A stretch of DNA of 64,000 bases from Ideonella_A sakaiensis_A (GCF_048320135.1 NZ_CP182947.1:1302001-1366000); one strand, 5' to 3'; positions 16,005-25,560 are shown, numbered from the stretch's first letter. Notes: generated from the letters alone by a model not told the origin. Numbers and translations: made by a program.

Positions 16005-16742
16005 ATGTCGCCCCAACTCAAGTCGCTCGGGAAAAAATTGCTGCGCCGCGTCGGCGTCGAAGCCCACAGCTACATTCCCGGTTCCTCTCGCGAGGCCCAG
16101 CTGCAGGCCGCGTTAAAGCATTTCCGCATCGGATTCGTCATCGACGTCGGTGCCAACGAAGGCCAGTTCGGGCTGGAACTGATCGACAGCGGATTCGGCG
16201 GGCAGATCTTGTCGGTCGAGCCACTGCCGATGGCACACCGACAGCTGATGCAGCGCGCGCAGCAGCATCCGCAGTGGCGGATCGCTGCACCATGCGCACT
16301 CGGCGCCGAGGCAGGAACGGTCGAGTTTCACGTCGCGGCCAACTCGGTCAGCAGTTCGGTGCTGCCGGTCACCGGCAGCAGTGTCGATGCTGCGCCGGGC
16401 TCGCGGCATGTCGAGAAACTCAGTGTGGCCCAGTCGACGGTCGACATCCTGGTTCAGCAGCACGAGCTGCCGAGGCACGGTGGCCTGCTGAAGATCGATA
16501 CCCAGGGCTACGAATGGGCCGTGCTCGATGGCGCCGAGGCCTCCCTCGACCGGTTCGACCTGGTGATGCTCGAACTGAGCCTGACCGAACTGTATGTAGG
16601 CCAGCATCTTTGGCTCGATGTGATCCACCGGATGGAACGACTCGGCTTCGCGACCTGGTTGCTGCAACCTGAATTCGTCGACCCGACGAGTGGTCGCACG
16701 CTCCAGGTCAACGGTCTGTTCGCCCGGCACCGGCCGAATTGA
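16005..16742 (+). CDS. FkbM family methyltransferase
   Basis: Class I methyltransferase of the FkbM family, 245 residues, usually acting on sugars in surface polysaccharides. Motif I is FVIDVGANEGQFG. A VEPLP segment gives the acidic end of strand 2, and LLKIDTQGYEWAVLDGAE is the highly conserved FkbM signature. The C-terminus (ELSLTELYVGQ) is also family-like. It is cytosolic, with no signal peptide. The gene follows the flippase by 26 bp and precedes a GT2 gene by 6 bp, so it is within one transcription unit. The methylated position cannot be predicted. Confidence 0.92.
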   Translation: MSPQLKSLGKKLLRRVGVEAHSYIPGSSREAQLQAALKHFRIGFVIDVGANEGQFGLELIDSGFGGQILSVEPLPMAHRQLMQRAQQHPQWRIAAPCALGAEAGTVEFHVAANSVSSSVLPVTGSSVDAAPGSRHVEKLSVAQSTVDILVQQHELPRHGGLLKIDTQGYEWAVLDGAEASLDRFDLVMLELSLTELYVGQHLWLDVIHRMERLGFATWLLQPEFVDPTSGRTLQVNGLFARHRPN

Positions 16743-16748
16743 TCGGCC

Positions 16749-17555
16749 ATGGCGTCGCCGGATCACGAACCGCGCCGCTTTTTCGACAACCGGGAAGCTG
16801 GCTGCGGCCCGGTCGCGTTGTCGATCGTCTGCGCAGTGCGCAACGGCGAAAAGACGCTGCGTCGACTGATCGACTCGTATGCCGCGCAGCAGCAACCACA
16901 GACCGAGCTGCTGATGATCGATGCGGTATCGACGGACGGCACCTGGACGATCATCGAAGCCGCCCGCGGCGTCGTCGCCGCTGCGCTGTCGGAACCCGAT
17001 CGAGGCATCTACGATGCCTGGAACAAGGCCCTGCCGTTATGCAGTGGCCGCTACGTCGCATTCATCGGCTGTGACGACCACCTCGCCCCCGGCTCGCTCG
17101 ACACAATGTGCGCAGCAATCACCGATACAACGGATCCGATGCAGCCAGCTCCGCAGCTGATCGCTGGCTTCAATATACTGACCCGCGGCGGCATGCCGGT
17201 GGCGTTACTTGGGGAACCGTTTCGCCGTCAACGCCTGCACACCCGCATGATGGTTGCGCATGTGATGGCGGCTCACCGGCTCGACTGGCTACGCGCCGCT
17301 GGCGGCTATGATGCCGGATTCCGTTCGTCCGGCGACTATGAACTGCTGCTCCGCGAGCGCAAGGGGCTGGAGGTGAGGACCTTGCCGTCGATCCTGGCCT
17401 TCATGGAGGACGGCGGAACGAGCCGCCAGCGCTGGCGGCCGCACCTCGAGAATTTTCACGCACGTCGCAAGGCCGGGTACGGATTGATTCTCAGCAGCTG
17501 GCTGCTGCTGCGTGCGGCCGGCTTCACGGTGCTGAGGATGATGCGGCTGAAGTGA
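16749..17555 (+). CDS. Glycosyltransferase family 2
   Basis: GT-A fold glycosyltransferase of 268 residues. The N-terminal strand LSIVCAVRNGEKTL, the MIDAVSTDGTW segment (in place of the usual DDGSTDGT), and the nucleotide-sugar binding FIGCDDHLAPGS region support GT2. The segment RGIYDAWNKAL is typical of WcaA-like enzymes in colanic-acid-type and O-antigen clusters. The donor and acceptor sugars are unknown. A moderately hydrophobic C-terminal stretch (SSWLLLRAAGFTVL) may attach it to the membrane. It lies between the FkbM methyltransferase and the polymerase, with a few bases separating each. Confidence 0.9.
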   Translation: MASPDHEPRRFFDNREAGCGPVALSIVCAVRNGEKTLRRLIDSYAAQQQPQTELLMIDAVSTDGTWTIIEAARGVVAAALSEPDRGIYDAWNKALPLCSGRYVAFIGCDDHLAPGSLDTMCAAITDTTDPMQPAPQLIAGFNILTRGGMPVALLGEPFRRQRLHTRMMVAHVMAAHRLDWLRAAGGYDAGFRSSGDYELLLRERKGLEVRTLPSILAFMEDGGTSRQRWRPHLENFHARRKAGYGLILSSWLLLRAAGFTVLRMMRLK

Positions 17556-17565
17556 CGACTGAGTG

Positions 17566-18837
17566 ATGCGTGCCTACCTATTCGTCCTGCTTTACGTGAC
17601 CGACGAGGTGATGTCGCTGCTGATGCCGGTCGCCAGCGGCATGTTTGCCGTATTTGCCGTCGTCTATTGCCTGCTCCATCCGGCGACCAACCGTGCCGAT
17701 CCGCCGCTGGCCAAGATTCGATTCGGCTTCGCATTGCTGCTGGTGCTCGGCACCGTCGGTGCCGTGCTGTCTGGCACCCGGTTATCGCCACTTTTCGTTC
17801 TGACCCTGGTGCTGCTGTACGCCCTATGGACCACCGGCGCCCGCCTGCCGCCACTGACCCGTCTGATCACACCGGCCGCCGCTCTTTTCGGCGTGCTGTT
17901 GGCGCTTGTCTTCCTGGTCTTTGCGCTGTTCGACCTCGACCTGTTCTCGACATTGCGCGGCGTCGAGGCGAATCGTGCAGCCGGCCTGTTTCTCGAGCCC
18001 AGCCACCTTGCGCTCTACGTGATGCCGCTGTGGCTGATCGCGTTTGCCCGGCCGGCGTTCCGGCCTCTGCTGTGGGCCTGCATGCTGCTGTTCGTCGCCA
18101 CCCAGTTCACCTTCTCGATGGTCGGCGTGCTCGGCGGTTTCATCGCACTGAAATTGCTGCTCGATTCGAAATCGCTACGCCACACCTTGTTTTCGATGCT
18201 GAAGGTGCTGCTAGTGGTCAGCGCCGCGCTGGTGCTGATCTACAGCGTGCCGGACCTGATCGTGATCAATGGCATCGAACTCGCCACCTACATCAACAAC
18301 CGGATCTTCGGATTCGTCGCCCGCGCAGGCGACGAAAATTTCAGCTTGTCACCGCTGGTCATCGTGCAAGGGGTTGAACTTGCAACTCTCTCGCTCATAT
18401 CCAGCTCCGGTCTCGGCGTTGGCCTTGGGAACATGGGCATCAACGAAGCGATCTATTCGCAGAGCCCGACCCGCGACATCCTGATCGCCGTCACCGCTGA
18501 CTTCGAAAGTCTGAATCTGCGCGACGGCGGCATCTTGTTGAACAAGCTCGCGGCCGAGCTCGGCTTTATGGTGCTGCCTTTCCTCTGGCTGCTGGCGCGG
18601 GCAGCGATGCGGATCCGCACGATGCCGCACTCGCATGCGCGACATGTTCACATCGTTCTCGGCGGGTTGGCGCTGGCGCTGCTGTTGGTACGGGCGCTGC
18701 CGTATTTCGCGGCGCCGACCTGCCTGGTCATTCTGTCGCTGGCGTCACTCACTCATCTTGGACCCAAGCGGCGCAAGCGCAAAAGCCGGACGCGGGCCCA
18801 GCGGCGAAGTGCGCCGCAACTGGCGGCGCAGATGTGA
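17566..18837 (+). CDS. O-antigen polymerase-like membrane protein (Wzy)
   Basis: Polytopic membrane protein of 423 residues with about ten or more hydrophobic segments and a larger periplasmic-type loop (about 240-325), the architecture of Wzy/WaaL-type polymerases. No sequence motif is decisive, as expected for Wzy. The assignment rests on topology, position between glycosyltransferases and the accompanying Wzx. The segment RAAGLFLEPSHLALYV resembles the conserved FxEP motif of polymerases that join undecaprenyl-linked units. The C-terminus is a strongly basic cytoplasmic tail (KRRKRKSRTRAQRR). An in-frame GTG one codon earlier is equally possible. It overlaps the next gene by 1 bp (TGATG). 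Confidence 0.75.
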   Translation: MRAYLFVLLYVTDEVMSLLMPVASGMFAVFAVVYCLLHPATNRADPPLAKIRFGFALLLVLGTVGAVLSGTRLSPLFVLTLVLLYALWTTGARLPPLTRLITPAAALFGVLLALVFLVFALFDLDLFSTLRGVEANRAAGLFLEPSHLALYVMPLWLIAFARPAFRPLLWACMLLFVATQFTFSMVGVLGGFIALKLLLDSKSLRHTLFSMLKVLLVVSAALVLIYSVPDLIVINGIELATYINNRIFGFVARAGDENFSLSPLVIVQGVELATLSLISSSGLGVGLGNMGINEAIYSQSPTRDILIAVTADFESLNLRDGGILLNKLAAELGFMVLPFLWLLARAAMRIRTMPHSHARHVHIVLGGLALALLLVRALPYFAAPTCLVILSLASLTHLGPKRRKRKSRTRAQRRSAPQLAAQM

Positions 18838-19472
18838 TGGAGGAGCGAATCGACAACCCCCGTTCGCGCTACGGCATTGCGCAGTCGATCTGGCTCGCCG
18901 GCTGCCTGTTGGTGACCAAACTGTTCTTCCGGCCCTGTCGGTTGATCCGCTTTCCGATCTTTCTGCGGGGCAAATCCAAGATCCGATTCGGCAAGCGCTT
19001 CGTGTCGGGCTACCTGGCGCGGCTCGACGCGCTCGGCGGGCCAGGTTGCATCGAATTTGGCGACGACGTGCAGATCAACGACTTCGTCCACATCGGCGCG
19101 ATCAACAAGGTCAGCATTGGCAACCAGGTGCTGATCGCAAGTCGGGTCTTCATCAGCGACCACGACCACGGCATCTACGGAACCGAACACGGCACGGCAA
19201 GCTCGCCAGAGCAGCCACCGGCCGAACGCATCGTCACCGGTCGGCCGGTAGAGATCGGTGACCGCGTCTGGATCGGCGAAAATGTGTCGATTCTTTCCGG
19301 CGTGACAATCGGCAGCGGATCGGTCATCGGCGCCGGCGCGGTGGTCCGCGGCGACATTCCCGCCAATAGCATCGCAGTGGGCGTTCCAGCCCGTGTCGTG
19401 CGCAGATTCGATTTCGAGAAACAGATTTGGATACCAGTCGCCACCGGCCTTGCCTCGTCATCTCGGCCGTGA
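18837..19472 (+). CDS. Hexapeptide-repeat acyltransferase (LbH, WbbJ/CysE-like)
   Basis: Left-handed beta-helix acetyltransferase of 211 residues, likely to O-acetylate a sugar of the glycan. Hexapeptide repeats are visible from about residue 75 (IEFGDDVQINDFVHIGAI) and again at IGDRVWIGENVSILSG, VTIGSGSVIGAGAVV and IPANSIAVGVPARVV. The catalytic His segment is SDHDHGIYG. The N-terminal 60 residues include a hydrophobic patch. Start ATG overlaps the stop of the polymerase gene. The end overlaps the next glycosyltransferase by 46 bp if that gene uses its TTG start. Confidence 0.9.
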   Translation: MEERIDNPRSRYGIAQSIWLAGCLLVTKLFFRPCRLIRFPIFLRGKSKIRFGKRFVSGYLARLDALGGPGCIEFGDDVQINDFVHIGAINKVSIGNQVLIASRVFISDHDHGIYGTEHGTASSPEQPPAERIVTGRPVEIGDRVWIGENVSILSGVTIGSGSVIGAGAVVRGDIPANSIAVGVPARVVRRFDFEKQIWIPVATGLASSSRP

Positions 19473-20599
19473 ACTTCACCGAGGGCGGGCCGTTGACGAT
19501 CCTGCGCGAGGTCGTCGGCGTGGCAGCGCGCGATTTCGCCCACTGGCGCATCTGCGTGATCGTCCATCGCACCGGCCTGCTGAACGTCCCCGGCATCGAG
19601 GAGATCGTCTACCCCCAGGCCAAGCGCTCATGGCTGCGCCGCATGTGGTGTGAGTGGGTCGAACTCGGACAGATTTCGCGCCGCCTGCAGCCCGACGTCT
19701 GGTTGTCGCTGCACGACATGACACCCCGCGTACGGGCCCGACGCCGCTACGTGTATTGCCACAATCCGGCACCATTTTCTTCGTTGCCTCTTCGCCGACG
19801 CCTGCTTGACCGCAGCTTTTTTCTGTTCAGCCTTTTTTATGGCGGTCTGTACCGCTTGAATATCCATGCCAATAGCGGCGTCATCGTGCAGCAGCAGTGG
19901 CTGCGCGAGGAATTCGTCCGGCGCTATGGCGTGAAGCGAGTGATCGTCGCGCATCCGACCGTCAGCGTCTCGCCCGAAGCCAGTGCAGTGGCTCCCGCTC
20001 GTCGCGTGCCGCCGCAGCGTTTCGTCTTTCCGTGTTTTCCGCGCATTTTCAAGAACATCGAACTACTCGGTCAGTGTGCGGCAATCCTCGATCGCGAGCC
20101 GCGCTGGACTGGCCGCATCATAGTGACGATTGATGGCTCCGAGTCGTCATATGCGCGGTCGCTGGTCGACACCTACGGCGGCTCGCACAGTATCGAATTC
20201 GTCGGTTTGCAGGCGCCATCGGCAATGGTCGATCTCTACGCCCGAAGTGATGCACTGCTGTTTCCTTCGCTGCTCGAAACCTGGGGTCTGCCGCTCACAG
20301 AAGCGAAACAGCGCGGCCTGCCGATCGTGGCCGCCGATTTGCCGTACGCCCGTGAATCGATCGGCAATTCGGATGCCGTTGCGTTTTTTGATCCGCATGA
20401 TGCAACGGCGCTGGCCGAATTGCTGCTCGGCTTGTCGGAAGGGCGCATTACTTTCGGCACGGCCCGGCACGCCGATCCGGACCAGCCATTTGCCCGCGGC
20501 TGGACCGAATTGCTGAACATCCTGCTGGTCGATGATGAGGCCCTCGGCAACGACGCGCGGGCCACGCTGCCGACGGCGACCAAACTGGCACGGAGATGA
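19427..20599 (+). CDS. Glycosyltransferase family 4 (group 1)
   Basis: GT-B fold glycosyltransferase of 390 residues. The N-terminal half carries VISAVNFTEGGPLTILREV (acceptor domain) and the C-terminal Rossmann half has VFPCFPRIFKNIELL, then the nucleotide-binding E-x7-E region SLLETWGLPLTEAKQRGLPIVA. The only reasonable start in frame is TTG at 19427, inside the end of the acyltransferase gene. A GTG at 19469 would remove the first beta strand. The stop overlaps the start of the next gene by 4 bp (ATGA). It is probably mannosyl- or rhamnosyl-transferring by context, but unproven. Confidence 0.88.
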   Translation: MDTSRHRPCLVISAVNFTEGGPLTILREVVGVAARDFAHWRICVIVHRTGLLNVPGIEEIVYPQAKRSWLRRMWCEWVELGQISRRLQPDVWLSLHDMTPRVRARRRYVYCHNPAPFSSLPLRRRLLDRSFFLFSLFYGGLYRLNIHANSGVIVQQQWLREEFVRRYGVKRVIVAHPTVSVSPEASAVAPARRVPPQRFVFPCFPRIFKNIELLGQCAAILDREPRWTGRIIVTIDGSESSYARSLVDTYGGSHSIEFVGLQAPSAMVDLYARSDALLFPSLLETWGLPLTEAKQRGLPIVAADLPYARESIGNSDAVAFFDPHDATALAELLLGLSEGRITFGTARHADPDQPFARGWTELLNILLVDDEALGNDARATLPTATKLARR

Positions 20600-21534
20600 C
20601 AATGCATTTGCCCCGGATTGCCATCCTGCTGGCAACCTACAACGGCCGCGCCTGGATTGAGGCGCAGGTCGCGTCGATCATTGCGCAGCAAGGTGTCGCC
20701 TGGACGCTGTTTGTCGCTGACGACGGCTCGAACGATGGAACGCGCGAATACATCGAATCGCTCGCGGCGCAGCGCAGCGACATCGTGCTGCTGCCGCCGG
20801 CCCCGCCGAGCGGCTCATCGGCAGCCAATTTTTCGCGGCTGTTGCGAACCGTCGATATCAGCGGCTTCGATCACGTTGCCCTCGCCGATCAGGACGATAT
20901 CTGGCTGCCCGGCAAGCTGGCGCGCGCGTGCCTGCTGATGCGCAGGAAGCTCGTCGACGGCTATTCGGCCAGCGTCGAAGCGTTGTTCGCCGACGGCCGC
21001 CGCTCGATGGTTGCGAAGGCCTCGCCGCAACACCGCCACGATCATTATTTCGAGAGCCCGGGGCCGGGATGTTCGTTCGTGTTGAGCCGTCGCCTCGTCG
21101 AGCAGCTGATACCGGTGCTCGAGGAAATCTCGACCCATGGTGACCGCATTTTCGCCTACCACGACTGGTTCATCTACGCCTTTGCTCGGCGCGCTGGCTT
21201 CCGCTGGCACATCGATCCGACGCCGATGATGTTGTACCGCCAGCATGCCAACAACGTGCTCGGCGCCAATATCGGGCTGATCCCGCGAATGCGCCGGATC
21301 CAGCGAATCCGCTCGGGCTGGTATTTCGACGAAGTGCGTTGGCAGCACCACACGCTCGAATCGCTGGCCGCGCTGATGCCGGCCGGCAAGACGACGCTCG
21401 AGCCGCGGCTGCTCGACATCGCCGGATTGCGCGCGCGGCTGCGCTTTTGCCTGAAGGTCGTGCCACATGCCCGGCGCCGGCTGCGCGACCGGCTGTGGTT
21501 GTGGGTCGGCGTTTCCAGCGGCGTGATGCGCTGA
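20596..21534 (+). CDS. Glycosyltransferase family 2 (rhamnosyltransferase-like)
   Basis: GT-A fold enzyme of 312 residues. It starts with IAILLATYNGRAWIEAQV and has the DDGSNDGT motif and the LADQDDIWLPGKL segment (DxD-type metal/nucleotide site). That last segment is typical of rhamnosyltransferase-like GT2 proteins of O-antigen clusters. A conserved HDWFIYAFA segment and a YRQHANNVLG stretch follow, both common to this subgroup. No membrane helix is evident. The gene is coupled to the preceding GT4 by a 4-bp overlap and followed by a methyltransferase after 8 bp. Linkage specificity cannot be predicted. Confidence 0.92.
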   Translation: MTMHLPRIAILLATYNGRAWIEAQVASIIAQQGVAWTLFVADDGSNDGTREYIESLAAQRSDIVLLPPAPPSGSSAANFSRLLRTVDISGFDHVALADQDDIWLPGKLARACLLMRRKLVDGYSASVEALFADGRRSMVAKASPQHRHDHYFESPGPGCSFVLSRRLVEQLIPVLEEISTHGDRIFAYHDWFIYAFARRAGFRWHIDPTPMMLYRQHANNVLGANIGLIPRMRRIQRIRSGWYFDEVRWQHHTLESLAALMPAGKTTLEPRLLDIAGLRARLRFCLKVVPHARRRLRDRLWLWVGVSSGVMR

Positions 21535-21542
21535 GGTCGACC

Positions 21543-22220
21543 ATGTCCGGCACCCACAGCGCGCTCGACGAGCAGCAGGCCTTCAGCAACTATTACGAAG
21601 CGGCCCGCAACGGCCTGCTCGAATTGCTGGCCGGCGAACCCGCGCCACGCCGCGTGCTCGAGATCGGCTGCGGCGGCGGCGCCAACCTGGCTGAACTGAA
21701 GCGCCGATTCAACAACATCCACACCATCGGCGTCGAAAAGCTGCCGCAGGCCGCGGCAGCGGCGCGCAACGCCGGTCGCGTCGACGAGATGATCGTCGGC
21801 GACGTGCTCGATGCCGAAGCGGTGTCTTTCGAGACGGCCACATTTGACCTGATCGTGCTGAGCCACGTGCTCGAACATCTGGCGCAGCCCGAGCAGGTGC
21901 TCGAACGATGCAAACAATGGCTGCGGCCAGAAGGCCGGATGCTGATCGCGTTGCCCAATCTGCGCCATTTCAGCGTCTTGAAGGAACTGCTGGTCAACGG
22001 TGATTTCCGTTACCGCGACGATGGCATCCTCGACCGCACCCACCTTCGTTTTTATACCCGGCGCAGCGCCGAGCGCCTGTTTGCCGCGCACGGCCTGGCG
22101 GTCGTCAAGCGGCGCGGCGACATCGCCGGTCGCCGCTCCCGCACGCTCGACCTGCTGAGCCTCGGGCTGGCGCGCGAGTTCACTGCCTTCGCCTTCAATT
22201 TCCTGGTGGTCAGAACGTGA
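21543..22220 (+). CDS. SAM-dependent methyltransferase (class I)
   Basis: A 225-residue class I methyltransferase. Motif I is RVLEIGCGGGANLAEL, followed by GVEKLPQAAAAAR, then FDLIVLSHVLEHLAQPEQVL and a post-I segment LRPEGRMLIALPNLRH. The longer open frame upstream is noise, since the ATG at 21543 follows the preceding stop by 8 bp. It is one of five methyltransferase-fold proteins in this locus. The stop overlaps the GTG of the next gene by 4 bp. The family is common in O-antigen and glycan-capping clusters; the substrate is unknown. Confidence 0.9.
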   Translation: MSGTHSALDEQQAFSNYYEAARNGLLELLAGEPAPRRVLEIGCGGGANLAELKRRFNNIHTIGVEKLPQAAAAARNAGRVDEMIVGDVLDAEAVSFETATFDLIVLSHVLEHLAQPEQVLERCKQWLRPEGRMLIALPNLRHFSVLKELLVNGDFRYRDDGILDRTHLRFYTRRSAERLFAAHGLAVVKRRGDIAGRRSRTLDLLSLGLAREFTAFAFNFLVVRT

Positions 22221-23419
22221 AGCTTCCCCAGGACCAGGATCTCGTGACGAATTCCCATCCGCCCGGCGAAACCGCGCCGACCGTGCTGCTGCCGCTGCAC
22301 ATCGGCAAATTCGTGCCACCGCCGTTCGCCGGCATCGAAAGCCATGTCGACACGCTGCTGCGCTCGCTGACGCCGCAGGTCGATGCGACGCTGGTCGCGA
22401 GCGAACTGCCGACCCGCAGCCCGGTGCCGCGCGAGCCGACGCCATATCGGCTGCTGGCCTGTCCGTCGTATGGCACCGTCGCATCGGTCGCCGTCAGCCC
22501 CAGCCTGCGCGGCGTGGTCAAGCGCGAGTTCAACGAAGGCCGCGCCAACCTGTTGCATGTGCATGCGCCCAATCCCTGGGGCGACCTCGCCGCGCTCGAT
22601 TCGCACATCGACACCCCGGTCGTGATGACATGGCACAGCGACGTCGTGCGCAAGCCGGCGTTGTTCAAGCTGTATTCGCGGATCCAGCAGAAGGCCCTGC
22701 GACGGGTTGATCGGGTCGTGATCTTCACACCGAAACATTTCGAGAGTTCGGCGCAATTGCACGTGGCCGACGTCGAGCACAAGCTGGTCGAGATCTCGAT
22801 CGGCATCGATTTCGGCCGCCTCGACTCGACCGCCAGCGTGCCGGAGGTCGAGGCCTCGCTGGACCAATGGGCGCAGGGCAGGCCGATCGCATTGAGCGTG
22901 GGCCGGCAGGTGCCGTACAAGGGTTACCGCCATCTGATCCGTGCGATGTCGATGTTGCGCGGCGATGCAGTGCTGCTGATGATCGGCACCGGCCCGCTCG
23001 GCAGCGCGCTGAAGCGCGAGGCCGCCGAACTCGGGCTCGGTGACCGTGTGCGTTTCCTCGGCGAGGTCGACCTGCCGACGCTGGTCACCGCGCTGCGCCG
23101 CTGCGATATCTTCTGCCTGCCGTCGATCGAGCGGTCGGAGTCGTTCGGCATCGCCAGCGCCGAGGCGATGGCCTATGGCAAGCCGACCGTCGTCTGCGAA
23201 TTGAACAACGGCGTCAATTATCTGAACCGGCACCGAGAGACCAGTCTCGTTACGCCCCCGCGCGACGAGCGTGCGCTGGCCGACGCGATCGACCAACTGG
23301 TCGACAATGCGGCGCTGCGCCGGCAGTTCGGCGAAGCGGCGCGCGCCTGGGTCCGGACGACATTTTCGGTCGAGCAGATGCGCGACGACACGCTGGCGAT
23401 GTACCGGTCATTGATGTGA
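22217..23419 (+). CDS. Glycosyltransferase family 4 (group 1)
   Basis: GT-B glycosyltransferase of 400 residues. The acceptor domain shows FVPPPFAGIESHVDTLL and LHVHAPNPWGDLAA. The donor domain shows ALSVGRQVPYKGYRHLI and the C-terminal E-x7-E motif SFGIASAEAMAYGKPTV. The pattern resembles mannosyl- and glucosyltransferases such as WbaZ/WcaC types. The start is a GTG at 22217 overlapping the previous stop by 4 bp; an ATG does not occur in a suitable place nearby. It ends 14 bp before the most likely start of the esterase gene. Confidence 0.92.
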   Translation: MKLPQDQDLVTNSHPPGETAPTVLLPLHIGKFVPPPFAGIESHVDTLLRSLTPQVDATLVASELPTRSPVPREPTPYRLLACPSYGTVASVAVSPSLRGVVKREFNEGRANLLHVHAPNPWGDLAALDSHIDTPVVMTWHSDVVRKPALFKLYSRIQQKALRRVDRVVIFTPKHFESSAQLHVADVEHKLVEISIGIDFGRLDSTASVPEVEASLDQWAQGRPIALSVGRQVPYKGYRHLIRAMSMLRGDAVLLMIGTGPLGSALKREAAELGLGDRVRFLGEVDLPTLVTALRRCDIFCLPSIERSESFGIASAEAMAYGKPTVVCELNNGVNYLNRHRETSLVTPPRDERALADAIDQLVDNAALRRQFGEAARAWVRTTFSVEQMRDDTLAMYRSLM

Positions 23420-23433
23420 GCAAGAGGAAATCG

Positions 23434-24432
23434 ATGAACACAGAGGACAGGCCCGCCCGTTTCGCCGGCGGCCCGAGTGCAGCGGCGGCAGCCTCTGCGT
23501 CGCGCACAGCCAACCGTACTCGCCGTCTGTCGCTGATGATTGGCGCATCGGCGTTGCTGGCTTCAGTTGCCGGCTGCGGCGGCGGCAGCACCACCATACC
23601 GGAGGGAAGCACCCCGAGCGCGCCTGCTGCGACAACCTCACGCGACTGCGTTGCCAAGCGCAACGTCGCCGGACACGACGTCGTGCTGCTGATAGGCCAG
23701 TCAAACATGGCTGGTTACGGCGCCTATCTGGTGCCCGCCTTCGACAACCCCGATCCGCGGGTCAGGCAATGGACCCGCGGGGGCACGATTGCCGAAGCGA
23801 CCGAACCGCTGGACCATCCGCAGATTCCGTTCAACAACGGCCGGATCGGCCCCGGCCTTGCGTTTGGCAAGGCGTATATCGCCGATCTGCCAGCCAGCCG
23901 CAGCGTGCTGCTGGTGCCCGGAGCTTGGGGCGGAACCGGCTTTTCGAGCGGCTCGTGGAACCCTGGCGATTCGCTCTACGAACAGGCGGTGCAGCGCACC
24001 AAGGCCGCGTTGGCACTGAACCCGGCCGGCAACTGCCTGGCCGGCATCCTGTGGAGCCAGGGTGAAACCGACGCGCTGAACCAGATGCCGGAGGCGAGTT
24101 ACCGCAGCGCCTTGCGCACGATGATCTCGTCGATGCGTTCCGCGCTGGCCAGCGGCAGCGTCGTGCCGAACGACATTCCGTTCGTGCTCGGCCAGTTTTC
24201 GCCCGACTGGATCGCGCCCGCGCCAACGGCCGCACAGCAGGCGATCCTGAACGTGATCAATGAAACGCCGGGCGCCGTGTCGACGACTGCAATCGCGTCG
24301 ACCGGCGGCCTGACCAGCAACCTGACGCAGGGGCTCGAGAACGGTTCGATCCACCTCGATGCCGCTTCGCAGCGCACCTACGGCAGCCGTTATCGCGAGG
24401 CACTGAAGGCGGCCGTTGCCAACAGCCGCTGA
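23434..24432 (+). CDS. Sialate O-acetylesterase-like (SASA/SGNH) lipoprotein
   Basis: Predicted lipoprotein esterase of 332 residues. After a basic N-terminus, a hydrophobic core leads to a lipobox (SVAGC) near residue 49. The mature domain begins with DVVLLIGQSNMAGYG, the catalytic-Ser block of the SASA/CE6-like SGNH family, and has a G-A-W-G-G-T-G segment and ILWSQGETDAL (block V-like). It should de-acetylate sugars in the periplasm or on the surface, matching the two acyltransferases of the locus. The ATG at 23434 is preceded by AAGAGG (23422-23427). A GTG at 23416 would overlap the upstream gene but lacks a site. Confidence 0.87.
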   Translation: MNTEDRPARFAGGPSAAAAASASRTANRTRRLSLMIGASALLASVAGCGGGSTTIPEGSTPSAPAATTSRDCVAKRNVAGHDVVLLIGQSNMAGYGAYLVPAFDNPDPRVRQWTRGGTIAEATEPLDHPQIPFNNGRIGPGLAFGKAYIADLPASRSVLLVPGAWGGTGFSSGSWNPGDSLYEQAVQRTKAALALNPAGNCLAGILWSQGETDALNQMPEASYRSALRTMISSMRSALASGSVVPNDIPFVLGQFSPDWIAPAPTAAQQAILNVINETPGAVSTTAIASTGGLTSNLTQGLENGSIHLDAASQRTYGSRYREALKAAVANSR

Positions 24433-24447
24433 CGGCCCAGGCCGGTA

Positions 24448-25560
24448 ATGACGTCGAGACTGCTTTCGCTGGCGTTTTATCTGCCGCAGTTCCATCCGAT
24501 TCCGGAAAACGACGAATGGTGGGGCAGCGGCTTCACCGAATGGACCGCGATGGAGCGCGCCCAGGCCTGGTACCCGGGCCACCGGGTGCGGCAACCGGTG
24601 CCGCCGCTCGGCCGCTATGACCTGCTCGATCCGGCAGTCATCCAGGCCCAGCATGCCTTGGCCCGTTCGCACGGCATCGACGGATTTCTGATCTGGAACT
24701 ACTGGTTCGGCGGAGGCCGGCAATTGCTGGAGCGGCCGCTGCAGATGGTTCTCGAGCAGCGGCTGCAGTGCGACTATGCGCTGGCCTGGGCCAATCACGA
24801 CTGGGTCGACAAGCGCAACAAGCGCGTGCTGATGAAGCAGTCGTATCCGGGGCGACGCGATATCGAGGCCTATTTCCACCATTGCCTGCCGCACTTCAGG
24901 TCGGACCATTACATCCGGGTCGACGGCAAACCGTTCTTCTTCATCTACCGCCCCCAAGCGCTGCCCGATCTGCCGTTGTTCCTGTCGACCTGGCGCACAT
25001 TGGCAGCCGAGCACGGGCTGCCGGGGCTTTTTTTTGCTGCCGACCTGCTGCAGCAGCAAGACCGCCCGCCGCCCGGGCTCGATGCCTGGAGCTGTTCGGC
25101 CGGTTTCTGGCAGGCGCACAAATGGCGGAACCCCGGCTTCTTGCGCCAGAGCCTTGCACGCCGGCTCGGCCTGCCCAGCCTGCCGCCACGTTTCGATTTC
25201 AGCACGCTGCTGCGCAATGCCATCCCCGCCAGCGCAGACGAGCAATTTCTGCCCACCGTCTTCACCGGCTGGGATACCACCCCGCGGCACGGCCGCGACG
25301 GGATGATCGTCGATGGACTGACACCGGCCAGTTTCCGTGGCCATCTCGAACAGGTGAAGGCGCAGTTGCTGCGCCAGCATGGCACAACCCGCATCGTGCT
25401 CGTCAAATCCTGGAATGAGTGGGCCGAAGGCAACCTTCTCGAGCCCGACAGCATCCACGGGGAATCGCTGCTGCACGAATACCGGCGTTTCGTCGAAAAC
25501 TGCCGCGCCGCGCTGGCGGCGGAAACCGTCGCCACTGCAGAGCTGGCGGTGCGCCGCTGA
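24448..25560 (+). CDS. WbsX-family / GH99-like protein
   Basis: A 370-residue protein of the Glyco_tran_WbsX family, found in O-antigen and capsule loci and related to GH99 glycoside hydrolases. Typical features are the start LSLAFYLPQFHPIPENDEWW, GFTEWTAM, an internal HGIDGFLIWNYWF, and the C-terminal KSWNEWAEGNLLEPD. There is no signal peptide. Whether members act as transferases or hydrolases is unsettled, so I do not assign a reaction. The gene follows the esterase by 15 bp, and its stop overlaps the ATG of the GT9 gene by 1 bp. Confidence 0.9.
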   Translation: MTSRLLSLAFYLPQFHPIPENDEWWGSGFTEWTAMERAQAWYPGHRVRQPVPPLGRYDLLDPAVIQAQHALARSHGIDGFLIWNYWFGGGRQLLERPLQMVLEQRLQCDYALAWANHDWVDKRNKRVLMKQSYPGRRDIEAYFHHCLPHFRSDHYIRVDGKPFFFIYRPQALPDLPLFLSTWRTLAAEHGLPGLFFAADLLQQQDRPPPGLDAWSCSAGFWQAHKWRNPGFLRQSLARRLGLPSLPPRFDFSTLLRNAIPASADEQFLPTVFTGWDTTPRHGRDGMIVDGLTPASFRGHLEQVKAQLLRQHGTTRIVLVKSWNEWAEGNLLEPDSIHGESLLHEYRRFVENCRAALAAETVATAELAVRR